Assembly: GCA_028095005.1 (NCBI GenBank)
Contig: CM051459.1
Coordinates: 257,844,229-257,908,228 of the forward strand
DNA: 64,000 nt
DNA from: Rhynchospora pubera
Taxonomy: Eukaryota > Streptophyta > Magnoliopsida > Poales > Cyperaceae
Direction of reading: 5' to 3'
Shown here piece after piece: positions 1 to 11,204 of this stretch. Made by a program: the position numbers and the translations under genes. The notes beneath the pieces were generated by a model, which had not been told where the DNA came from, did no database searches, and saw nothing but the letters and a program-made list of their open reading frames with translations. Every line of letters starts with the position of its first letter. The first letter of the stretch is position 1.

Positions 1-3000
1 TCATCAGATGAGGTGCCTTCTTCCTCTTCGACCTCAAGTAAGGTCGCGCGAAACTCTGGCGGGAGTTGGAAACTTGTGTTGCTGCATAGAGGAGTTAGCA
101 TTGACATTAGGAGAGATCTATTAATCTGGTCTGCACTGATTAATTATACTGTAAGCTAAGATGCTTGGATATTCTCAAATATTTACAAATGTTGTAGTCC
201 ACACAGCAACCCGTGACCTTTCAATTTTCTTTATTTTTATATTATCGGATAGCATATATATTTGCTTAATTTGGAAATGCAAACTGTTATCCTCTAATTA
301 TCCACCCCAGCCCTACAAACACATTGAAAAATAAAACTTAAATCCAGCAACCTTAATATTCTCTTGGTATAAGGCCACTGCCTATATCAGAGTAGATATT
401 AATCAAGAACTCATAAAAGCCAGTTTCACATGCCCACTCATAAGATAGGAATATAGGATAAAAAGAGGGGAAACAATAAACCCAGTTTAGATACCTCATT
501 TTATATCAGAACTCTTTGCAATTAACAGAAGGCCAAGAAAGATAAAACAAACCTTCCATACTCATCAACAAGCATCCCTTCCATCTCGCGCAAAGGGTCA
601 TTTATAGCCCTCTCTGTCCTCGTGGGGCCTCGCCTTATGGAGGCTGTGCTAAATGACGCTTCGTTCATGCTCTCCAACTCTTTTATATGTTGCCGTATGA
701 GGTACTCTGGTAGAGTTTTCCTCTCCAACCACAGCTTCAATACCTGCATATGAAGAAATTTAATTATTTTGTCCACCCATCAATTAGATGCCACTTACAT
801 CTCTCGTACATTCCATGCCATGTCTGACCCAAACAGAATTTATTGATAGTTTCTATAATTTATTATTTTGTGCTTAAATATGGTTGATAATTAACAGCAA
901 CTACCAAGTTCTAACTTTTCATCAAAAACCCCACTGGAATGAATGGTACAACATGTCATTATTGGTCTTGGAGAGTGCCAATCCATATCCTTAGACCAGC
1001 AATCCGTGTCCATATTGCTTTTCTTTGAATTCATAAGTATGTTTGCAGAACCATCACATCAACTATTTTCTGTCATACCCCCTAAGGCTGTGCTCCACTA
1101 CTTTATTTTAAGAATGAGAGGAGGGGAGGTAAGATTAAAAATAGGTGACTTAACCTGACCGGATAATGTTACTTGCTCCAGATTGAGAGTAAAACTGAGT
1201 AAAGAGAGATGTGACAAGGGATGACATAGAGAGAGAAATGAATAAAAGTTACTCGTACTTTGTATCTCTAATTTTGGGGCTGAGCCTCACCTCCTCTCCC
1301 CTCCCCTTATCTCTATTTTTTTTTTCTGAAGCACAGCCTACCAGTACCAACCTGGTCAAGAACTCTGCTGATAAGGTCCTATTCCAGTATGCACACACCA
1401 AAACTTTTACATGATCAGCTAAATAAAAAAAATTACCTTAAGGCACTGTTTCCGGTTTTCCCATGCAGAAACTCCAGGAGGTGCAACCAAAGACATTAAT
1501 CGATGAAACACAGACTGGACAAGAGATGGGTATACTTCACCAGGGCCACCTAGAATACAGAAAGAAAAATTAAAAGCTAATTCGAATCTCATAGTCAGTG
1601 CATAACCACAGCAGCATAAGATTTTATGATTATAGTCTACATACCTTTCTGGCTGCGAGACAACTGCGTTATAGAATCCACTAAGAAGAAGAAATCAATC
1701 CTCTTATGCAAATTTGATTCTTTTTCCACATTTTCAAGAATAATATCCATCACCTAAAAAAAAAAGAAATATTAATAAATGAAGTTCACCTTAAAAGATG
1801 CAAACCAGTTATGTTTATAATGGGCATCATGACCATCCTGCAGATGTTAATCACTTGTATAGGCACAAACAAGATCAGAAATTTTACTGCAGCAACAAAA
1901 CAATAGGCAGATTCTTTACTCGCATGCCTCTTTCGCTTATATTGGATAGACTAATTCATTCTTTCTACCAAAAAATTTTTTTCTCGCTTTAAAAACCAAT
2001 ACCTTACCATAAAGTCAACATGCTAATAGAAGATCCAACCAAAGGATGAAATAGTTTCAAACAGAAAAGCCAAAAAACTTAACTGACCTCACCAGCATTT
2101 CCATACTTGGAGCATTCCATTGCAAGGCGGGTTGCTCGTCCAATGCTGTCCTTTGTCCTAGTCAGCGTGCACAGAAAGGCCTCAAAAGCTTTTCTTGCTG
2201 CATGGGCCTCAGCATGGCTCCTTGCACCACTGCTATGAATCCTACCCTCAGGCTGACGCACAACAGGCTTTAGAGGAGAGGGTTGGCAAACAGAGCTTCC
2301 ATCTCGACTATCTACTGAAGACTCCACAAGGTTTTTAGAGTCGAGATGGTTTTCAGAGAGTGACATGCATCGGGAGAGAAGCCTCTTAGCTTGTGCAGCA
2401 GCTATCAGGTCTTTCATGGGCGTTGATTCTGGAGAGATGCATCTCTCCCTTAGATGTGCCTTCAGGATGGATTCATGCGAGTTTAGGGCTGGTGAAATGT
2501 GCCTTAAATTTGCAACAAATAAATTAAATTCACAAAAACCAGAAAATGGAATGAAAAATCAATAACAGTAAAAGGTAAGGAAATTTAAGGGATTTTTAAA
2601 GGTATAATCACTATTATGAAGCATTCTTATAGGTTCTGTATTCCTATTTTTTTATCTCCTTAAACAACAGTAAACATGTTACTAAGAGCAATAACATGAC
2701 ATTGAAAAGATTTGTTGATTCTTTAATTCTGTATTCAAGTTTACTTTCTTCATAAGAGCCAGTAAAAGCAAAAGAAATTTAAAAGGTAAAATATTATTAA
2801 CTGGTTAGATTTTTGCCATAAGCATATGTTAACATATGAACCCAAAAACATTCTCCTTTACAATACTTTGAATCTGCAAGCTAATCATTCCCCCATCTCT
2901 TTCAACCTTTCTCAATTTCTAACCATAAACACAAGAAAGATATACATCTAGGAAGATTAAAAAAAAAAATGAGTGACAAAAATTGTACCTTTCAACCACT

Positions 3001-6000
3001 TGAGAATTCTCCTGAGGTTCAGTACTTAGAGGCCTTGCGTTTGCACTAGGCTTGGCGATAACATCCTTCTTGATTTCACAAAACAAATTGCTAGTGTAAA
3101 CTATATTTCTAGGTACTTCAGCTATAATCTCTTTCATGGTATCATCAATCGAACAAGGGACCATATTTGGAGTTGATTCACAAATTACAGGTTTCTGGGC
3201 ACCATTACCCAGATCGAAAGCAGGTTCAACAACATCTCTGTAGGCACCATCAACACATGGAGACACATTTTCGGCCAACTTAAGTATATCCTTCTTGGCA
3301 TCATTATCACAAGCCCTAATGGAACCCATAGTTGCAGCTAATGGAAGTATCGTATCTCTCTTAGTTCCACTAACCAGGTTGCTCAAAAGAGCTATCTCAT
3401 CTGGGTCAGCTAAAGCACCCTTCTTGGCATCAGTGTTTGAGTTCTTAGACACTGGAAAGATATTTACAGAGGCCTCAGAGATGAAATCCATCTTGATGTT
3501 ACTAAATGAAGAACTTGATGGATCCACATTATTTGCTGATTTACCTAGCTCCCTCTTCATGTCATTTTCAGAGCTACCGGCAGGACCGTTGTCTATCACC
3601 AATCTATCTACCTCCATCTTGGTATTATTGACTAAACTACCTGTATGACAAGCATTCTGAACTGTTGGCTCCACAAGCCCATCTTTATTCTCACCCAAAG
3701 TACAAGTCAATTTTACAAGAGTCCCACCTTTGTTTGTATTTTCTAAAGGTGCTGACGTGCTATCAGATTTAGGAACAGGCTCCTGCACTGGCACAGTACT
3801 AGGACCAGGCAGATGAACCACATTATGCTCAGGCACATTCACCGTACTAGGTTCAGATACATGTAGACAGACCTCTACCTTTATGCTTTTATCAAAGAGC
3901 GAGCTGGCAATACCTGGTTGTTCCTCGAGAGAAGCCAGTGGAGCAAATTTGGAGCTCTCCAACAATTGTGCATGACCATTTGGCCTGCAATTATTCAACC
4001 CTGTGCTTTCTGTCTGATCCTCCTGTCTTGTCTCAGCGACGTTGGCAGACATGGCTTCTAAAGCACGGTGAAGCCGTTTTGAAGGAGGCAAGGCAGCTTC
4101 TACATAACCATTTGTTTTCACTGGGAAAAAATCATGGTCTTCATTAGGTCTATGGTTAGGACTGGATTTGCACTCTTCAACCAGTGACCTCTCCATCCTA
4201 ACTCTAGCCCTCTTGACCAAAGGAAGGTGCTCATCCCCGTCTGATTTATTGAACTCGTTATTTCGTGAATTAGGTGAGTCAGATAAAACTTCAGCTGATT
4301 CATTATTCTCTTTTGCCAAGGAAGCTGTACTTCTTACTGAATCCGGGAAGGCTCCCTTATTATTCTCTTTATCACTACATTCTAGCCCGGTAGCTCTCTT
4401 TCTGTTTGGCCGCCTCTTTCTCTTAAAACATACCATTGTAGGAGGTAGGTCACATACTCCAGTACCCACACCACCGCTGGTGCCAGACCCAGCCTCTGAT
4501 ACCTCAGTTTTGGGGCTCATCTCAGAAATGGTACAATCTACTTTGCTAGTTGTTGGACCATCTTCGAAAGACCTGCTAGAGTTGGGGTTTTGTTGCAACC
4601 TAGTACGCTTGTTAGGGTTAGGGTTTTGCAGCTGCAAATCTCGATTCCTCTTCTTGGTAGTAATAGAGGTCGAAAACGGGGCTTGTCGAAGATCATCCAG
4701 TATTGACGAAGCCTTCTCCATCGGCTCATCAGAGTCTGAATTTATAATGCATTGAGTTTGGTCAGGTACTGCACCGTTTATATCAACATCTGGGATGTTT
4801 TGTTTTTGACCTATGGTTTCATTGTCACAAATTTCAGTGCCGAGGTTTTGCACATCAGCCCCCGGAACTGCCTCACTTTGCTTCTTGAGGCCCTCATAGA
4901 TACTTACTATCTCCTCTACAGCACGAACAAAGTCAGCACCTTTTCCCTGGCGCTTGGAGAGCAGTGTTTTCTTTTTCTCCTCAGTGAATGCCTCAAGATC
5001 CGCATAATTGCAAAAGGCACTATCATGCAGAAGTAACAAGAAACAAACAATAAAGAATGAAAAACAGGTTGTGAAGGCAAGAAGTATAAAAACATTAGTT
5101 TTGGGTAGGCTTCGACTAAAAAAACTGCGATAATATGTACCAGTCACAGATCCATATTAAGCAGATTGAGAATTACCTAAAGCAACAGATCCATTTTACC
5201 CATCATAAATAAGCTGATTTAGGCTAAGCTTGTGCACTGGCAAACTGATGTACTTCTTTCGTAAGGACTGACTCAATAATTAGGCACATGTGCTGCTTGC
5301 AAAATAGCCAGCTTAAACCAGGGTATAAACATAAGCTTACAATTTAATCCAGGTATAACCTTCTATATATCAAATCAAATATTAACCGAAATAAAGGTTA
5401 ATCTGCTTTTGTTATTTCAAATAAACAGTAGTCTACGAATAACAAATAAGCAGTTTTTTTCGAATCCAATAATGATGCCAAAAGAATGTTATGCTTGGTA
5501 AACCTTGGTATGAAGCACCAAGTATTTACTTACTACAGATTAAGTATCATAATTACGACAATAAAAGTCAAACTCCAGGTTACTCCCTAACATAACTTGT
5601 AGAAAACCAAATATTTTACCAGTACAGAACTTTACTTGAACAACGCCAAGGTCACAACTGAAAATTCTTTGGCCGATTTAAGTTGGCATATAGGAATATA
5701 GTGCTTACATTTGTTTTGTTCCATAAAAGTAGACCAGAAGCTTCTTCTTAACTGATCCAAGGCCCCATTTCTCCGGCTCACTAATCTGTAAAAATCCCGA
5801 GCAGAATAGTTAAATTAAGAGAGATTGTTGAAAGAGTAATAAATCAGGTCTTTCAGCCACTGCCAGTAGGTACCTTTACCAGAACTTAGCACCAATCCAG
5901 CTTGCTAACAACCAGGGCAGGCATTTTTTCAGAGCAGAACTCCAGTTAATTTGTTACACTCTGAATTTTTTGCAATCAACAGGCAAACAAACTATCCATA

Positions 6001-7601
6001 AGGTACAGTATCAGCATCAGAATTACAATGTGCCCTATAGACGCACAAGAAATAGAATTTGCGTCGACCCAAACAACTACTAAAAAAAACTAAAAATTGA
6101 GCATTAAATCAACATAACCTAAGTAGAAACATGGTTGCCAACAGATCTGTAGTTAATTAGACTGGCTTAAATAGAGAGGAACACATGCCTAGGAAATAGA
6201 TCTAAAAAGAACAGGAAGCAATATTCTAGGACGAATTAGTAGTTATTAAATAAGGCATGTACAGTCAAAACCTAGTCTTGAAAGAAATATATGATGCATT
6301 AAAAGGAATTCTCCCACAATCAAGTTCAATGAAAAAAAATACAACAAAGCATTAGGAAAGCCTGAGAATAAAAACCACAGGGGGTAGCTCAACTGCTCGA
6401 GATGGTAAATCAGCAAAGATAATTCCAAAACCCTAGAAACAAAAGGGATGGGACAAATAAAGGACACATCAGAGAAACCAAAAAACTAAAAATAATCCAG
6501 TAGCATTCTAGATCATCTTAAATATAAGGATCACACCAGTCTTTTTCCTACTACTTGAGCAAAACAGGAACACAAGAACCCAGAATAAGTTGGTTAAAAA
6601 AAACACAAAACCTACAAGAGTAACCGGACTGAGTAGAAACCCTAGAAAAAGGCTATAAGGAGAAAGATAAACTGAAAACTGAATGAAAACTTACAAAAGA
6701 ATCAAGGGCTTTCTAGATCATCTTAAAACAAAATTGATAGGCAGCCCCCCCACCCCCCCCCCCACCCCCTTTACCTGAGCAACACCAGTACACAAAACCA
6801 GAAAAAGTTGGTAAAAAAGAACACAACGCCTAAAGAGGAACCAGACTGGGTAGAAACCCTAGAAAGAGGCTGAGAGGAGAAAGATCAACAAATAAATGAA
6901 CTAAATTGGTAGATCGAGTTAAACAGAATATAAGATGAGAACTACCAGTGAAATAACACACAAATTTGAAGGGGATCCACCACCTACTTCAAACAACAAT
7001 TAAATTTTATAACCAATACAGTTAGTTTCAGAGAGAAAAACCTTAGAACAGGCACCCAAAAAGGGCTAAAACCCCCCAAATCTAGAACTGATTAGATGGG
7101 AAACCTAAAAGCAAAACTCCACTGCCGCAGAGAGGAGAATTAAATCCAGAAAAAGAACTTCCGCATGTAAGACCGTAATGAAACTTAATACCTAGTTACA
7201 TGGATCAACAAAGGAAGATCGGAAATCAAAACTGTCAAAAAAACTACCCCAAAGTTGAAGGGATTTGCCACAAATCGGCACCATAATAGAAACTGATCCT
7301 GTTACTTAGTGCCAAACCCTCAAAATACTGGAAATTCTCAGTATCAGCACTCATAAGTAAAGAGCATACGAACTTCGCCCAAACTAGCACCTAGAGGTCC
7401 AAACAAAAATCAACAAGGCTCAAACAGAACCAGAAAATGAAGTTGAAAAAAGAAAAAAAAAAGCTAAAAAGAAAGAGGTACCATGGCAGGCCAAGCCGGG
7501 AAGCCCTTCATTTTGGCGAGCACCAGATCGCCGACCTTCCACTGCGCCGCCGCAGCCGCCGCCGCTGCGGCGCTGGTCTTTTTCCTCCGCGACGGCGCCA
7601 T
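1..7601 (-). CDS. HUA2-like: HUA2-like PWWP and CID domain protein (3' end outside the window)
   Basis: HUA2-type proteins are nuclear chromatin/RNA-processing factors that affect floral-gene transcripts. Exons on the minus strand: 7601-7482, 5785-5709, 5019-2989, 2502-2088, 1753-1645, 1549-1437, 743-553 and 81-<1. All junctions are GT-AG and every join keeps frame, giving about 1045 residues so far. The start is MAPSRRKK plus an alanine run, then the PWWP core (KVGDLVLAKMKGFPAWPAM, residues 22-40), completed by exon 2 (SEPEKWG...LVYFYGTKQ). The conserved KRQGKGADFVRAVEEI segment follows near residues 88-103. A long acidic/serine-rich region in exon 3 contains a basic patch (KRKRRPNRKR) that may be an NLS. 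Exons 4-7 encode a CID/RPR domain (about residues 838-975; TRTKDSIGRATRLA, KRIDFFFLVDSITQLSR). Exon 8 has the family's FQLPPEF-plus-acidic segment. Arabidopsis HUA2 is about 1390 residues, so roughly a quarter is missing at the left edge. Assignment to the HUA2/HULK family is firm; which paralogue is unknown. Confidence 0.93.
1086..1338. mobile_element. Tourist/PIF-like MITE in an intron of the HUA2-like gene
   Basis: The element begins GGCTGTGCTCCACTA and ends with the near-complement CTGAAGCACAGCC. It lies wholly within the intron between exons 6 and 7. The left flank is TAA and the right flank TAC, so the 3-bp target duplication is imperfect. Its ends resemble the elements at 16662-17271 and 29358-29808, which have clean TAA and TTA duplications. 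Confidence 0.6.
6745..6769 (-). repeat. G-run tract in intron 1 of the HUA2-like gene
   Basis: The plus strand reads C7-A-C11-A-C5, so the sense strand of the gene carries three long G runs with single T spacers. This could form a G-quadruplex in DNA or pre-mRNA. It sits in the 1.7-kb intron between exons 1 and 2. Homopolymer length in such runs is prone to sequencing error. Confidence 0.6.
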
Positions 7602-7609
7602 CGCGAAAG

Positions 7610-7617
7610 AAACCCTA
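7610..7617 (-). promoter_or_regulatory. Telo-box (AAACCCTA) in the 5' leader of the HUA2-like gene
   Basis: AAACCCTA on the plus strand (TAGGGTTT in the sense of the gene) lies 8 bp upstream of the ATG. Telo-boxes are common near the 5' ends of broadly expressed plant genes and are bound by Myb-like/TRB proteins. Position fits; function is inferred. Confidence 0.45.
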
Positions 7618-8435
7618 GTTCCTTCCCGCTACAGGTGCTACCTTCCCCACACAACCCCCAGCGCTAGCTCCTCCTTCCTCTAGCGGCACCAAATGGAAGC
7701 AAGCTCCTCAGGAGCATGAGAAGAGAAGAGAAGGAGAAGGAGAGAGAAGAGGCAATCGGATTTCTCTCTCTTCCTTTTTCTTTCTTTTATTTATTTATTT
7801 ATTTCTTTATTTCTTCTCTCTGTTTCTCTTTTTGTTTGTGTTTATTTTTGTGATGGGGTGGGAGAGGGAGAGAGAAAGAAAGAGAGTGGATTTCGGGTTG
7901 GTGAAGGTGGAGAGAGTGGAACTCTCTTCGTGCACCCGGTCCATACGTGACATAAAACCATTTTATTATTCCATTTTCGGATAACAATTCTCGGTGCGGG
8001 ACCCATGGAGGCATGGACTCACTTTCGCTCGTGGTGGGACCCGAATGTCAGTCTCTGCAGAATGCGCCGATAGAAATTCCTTTGACGGAGTTGAAGTATA
8101 TTGAAACATATCTGTGTAAACCTGGATTATACAATTTATACTAGATTGTCTATACCTTGCGCTAGTGAGGCTTACAAAGGTAGTGTGGTGAACCGGGTGT
8201 AGGGGAAAGGCAAGTGCGAGTGGTGCAGCGCAGAGGCGTGGTGTATGTGGACAGAAGGCGATCACACTGCTCGTGCGCTTTCGCCTGATCTATGCATACG
8301 GTACTTGTTTGTACTTCTTATACACTGATAACCGTATGGACGGATGGATGGATGGATAGATATGCACCCAGGAGTACAGACTTTATTTTAGTTTTTTTTT
8401 TAAATCAGACTTTATTTTAGTTGTTTCCTCTTTTC
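7618..8435. other. Promoter and upstream region of the HUA2-like gene
   Basis: A purine/pyrimidine-skewed stretch (about 7725-7920, alternating GA-rich and CT-rich runs on the plus strand) probably covers the leader and core promoter of the minus-strand gene. Further out the DNA is low complexity, with a GGATGGATGGAT microsatellite near 8340. I see no other gene here. Confidence 0.4.
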
Positions 8436-8603
8436 GGGGCCGTTTGGATCGCTTAGGAATTTGGAGAATTTGGAGAATTTGCAATTTCTAAGAATAAATT
8501 TATTGAGAATTGTATAACTTTGTGAAGAATTTGGATTGTTTATAATAAATTTATGGTAGGAATATGAAATTCCCCAAATTCTTTGGGAAATTCAAACAGC
8601 CCT
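8436..8603. mobile_element. MITE with GGGGCCGTTTGGAT-type ends
   Basis: The left end GGGGCCGTTTGGAT is matched by an inverted right end (TTCAAACAGCCC). The interior has the family hallmarks (AATAAATTTATTG, AACTTTGTGAAGAATTTGGATTGTTTATAA) seen again at 16456, 31586, 33810 and 34393. No clean target duplication is visible here. Confidence 0.6.
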
Positions 8604-8688
8604 TTCCTTTTTCCCTCTTCCTTCTTGTTTTTTTTAGCATGTAGACCATTTACGTCTATTGAAAATTAGGCGAACAGAATTTTAATTT

Positions 8689-9244
8689 GAGCAAGATTCC
8701 GGTGTCACACTTTTTTGGTGTCACAAATGTCACACTTTATTTTTTATTTTAAATTTTAAAATTTAATCGTCCGATCTGAACAGCTGATCTTGTTCATATT
8801 TACGATGGATGCATTATTCTAAAATTTTATATTTTTTAGAGTTCATTTGATACTCGATCACGATGTCGAAAAAGAAAAAAAATCTAATTAACAGTGGCCC
8901 CGTTTGGATGGGCCAAATTTATTATAAACAATCCAAACTCTTCACAAAGTTACACACTTCCCAATAAATTTATTCCTAGGAATTACAAATTCTCCAAATT
9001 CCTACCCCCGTCCAAACATGATAGAATAATTCTAATATGTTCATATTTTGATCTCTTGATCATTCATCAAATGAACTTCAAAAAATATAAAATTTTAGAA
9101 TGATGCATCAATCGTAAAATTGAACAATATCAATGGTTCAGATAGGACGATTGAATTTTAATTTTAAAATAAAAAAATAAAAAATAAAGTGTGGCATTTG
9201 TGGCACGGTGGCACCACAAAAGTGTGGCACCGGAACCTTACTCT
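8689..9244. mobile_element. Mutator-like MITE with long terminal inverted repeats, split by a nested MITE
   Basis: The left arm (8689 to about 8870, starting GAGCAAGATTCCGGTG) is the inverted, diverged copy of the right arm (about 9050-9244, ending CACCGGAACCTTACTC). The arms are close to 190 bp. A 9-bp TTTTAATTT lies directly outside both ends (8680-8688 and 9245-9253), as expected for Mutator-type transposition. A second MITE sits between the arms. Confidence 0.72.
8895..9020. mobile_element. GTTTGGAT-type MITE nested in the Mutator-like MITE
   Basis: Between the two arms of the larger element lies a reverse-oriented member of the GTTTGGAT family (TTATAAACAATCCAAACTC, CAAAGTTACACACTTCC, AATAAATTTATTCCTAGGAAT), ending near CCCCGTCCAAACA. 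The exact ends and target duplication are unclear. Confidence 0.55.
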
Positions 9245-11204
9245 TTTTAATTTTACGGGAGAATTTGCGGGATTTAAGAAAATAATTTTTTAGTTAGTAG
9301 TTGTATATTTAAAGTTTGGACGATTTTATAATTTATGTTGAATTACTATTGGCAAAATATATGTTTCCTGTAAACGGGCGTTTTAAAAACTATTTCCTTC
9401 GGTTGCAGAAGATTATAAACGGGCATTTTTACAAGAAATGTTATTCTAAAAAGATTATAGCTAAAAGAAAAAAATATTCATATTAAGAATGATGTAATCG
9501 TAACTTATAATAAAAAAATATATAAGAAACAAGTTACTGCACATGCTTTTTAGTCCTGAAGGGGAAAAAAAATAAATTTAAAAAAAAAAAGAAATATGGT
9601 AATATGCATATTATTCGTCTATGAAAGCCCGAATAAAAGAAATGGTCCAAATGTAGTTATGTCATGCATTTTGGTTTATCATACATATTTGACCGCAAAA
9701 TCGTATTGCGTTGCTGCTTCTAAATTGTTATTGATCGGCAGTTCCACTAAATGAAATATATCTCGCACTAGTCTACTTACAAAAACTGATGAACTCACTC
9801 TACTAGCGCTATTTAGAATTTTGAGATTAGGTAATATTAATTGCTCTCATGAACTCGGCGATGGCAATTTTTGTGCCTTTTTTTTTTTGGTAAATAGAAG
9901 AATGGGAGAGTATGTTCTTTTCACATCTACTATCATCTCTTTGGATTATGCAACACTAAAGAGACAATTGTACATGAGGTGGTACTGTCTAGTGGTTCAG
10001 ATTTTCAGATATACAATACAAGAGAATTCTGATTGTGAATTATCAGAAAAAGAAAAAAATGTAAAAGAGCGTTCAACTACTTTGCTGTGCAGCCCTATTC
10101 TACTTTGCTCGCTCCTAATATACTTGATTTTAGGGGGCTTAAGTGAGATATTGATTTATTATTATTCTTTTTTTTTTTGAATGAAGATATTGCAATGTTA
10201 TGGTATCAAGTGAAGGTGTTTTGGAAAAATAAGCATTTTTTTTTATGGTTAACGCACAAAAAATATCTCAACAAAGGACGTTTGGTCAAAATGGTCGGTA
10301 TGGTACTACTACCACGTGTCAATTTTCGTCAGCATGAGGAAACAGCTAGTCTTCTCTTTTTTCGAGTGCATTGACACTTTGACAGTAGAAGACTATTTGG
10401 TTCCAGTACGGGCATGTTGGGAAATGGGAGGTTTTGTGGATGGATTGGTATAATTTTCGGGGCTTAGTACTATAAATTATAAAATTACCGCCACCATATA
10501 TTGATAAAAAAATAAAGCTGCCGAATAAATTTATGTACTTTTTTAAGTGCATAAATTTACTACGATAATTCAGCTTCGTTAAAAATTGCGTCATTGCAAT
10601 TTTGTTTTACATAACGGTGAGAATATATGCAGAATGTCTGTAATTTGGAAAAGTTTCATGCCTAATTTGCAACAATATAATGTTAAATCACAGCTTGTAT
10701 ATTTATTCTGTTATTACTTGTGTTTCAAATTTTTGTTATTAAAATTAAAAGAAAAGTGAAAACATGTAAAAAAATAATAATAATTGAAGGTACAAGCCTC
10801 CCGTTTTGCATATGTAAGCATTTCTTTAATGCTAAAATAGTTGCGTTATTGTTCACTAAGACTACAATTGTCGGTTTGACTAGCAAAACACTAACTAAAA
10901 CCTCTCAAAAAATTCAAGCTAACATTAGCTAACCCAATCACAACATGCATCTAGCAAGAAAAATTCATTATATCACACATTCCGTAACACCACCCACAAA
11001 ATCTTCAAGCCGAACAAAACTCAGAACGTACCAAGACCGGCCTAATAGAAAAACTAGGATGTAAAGAGGAAAAAAAAAATAACTCAAATAAAACCAAAGA
11101 AAGATGAAGGAAAAAATAGATCTAAGTAAATTAAGCGGGGAATGGAACAAAAATATTTCTAGAAAGATTATGCATCCATTCAGTCATTCATAAGAAAATA
11201 AGAC
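9245..11204. other. AT-rich intergenic region, no gene seen
   Basis: This 2-kb interval between the HUA2-like upstream region and the 3' end of the TMEM115-like gene is AT-rich with many A and T homopolymers. Short open frames exist but show no recognisable domain, exon pattern or codon bias. Part nearest 11204 is probably the 3' UTR of the minus-strand gene. Confidence 0.4.

Noticed and set aside
4604..4625. Telomere-like TTAGGGTTAGGG
   Set aside because: It lies in exon 3 of the HUA2-like gene, where the sense strand encodes NPNPNK; only two units, so not a telomeric array.
4168..4755. 195-codon plus-strand open frame
   Set aside because: It is antisense to HUA2-like exon 3, with no domain or exon context; a by-product of the long serine-rich coding exon.
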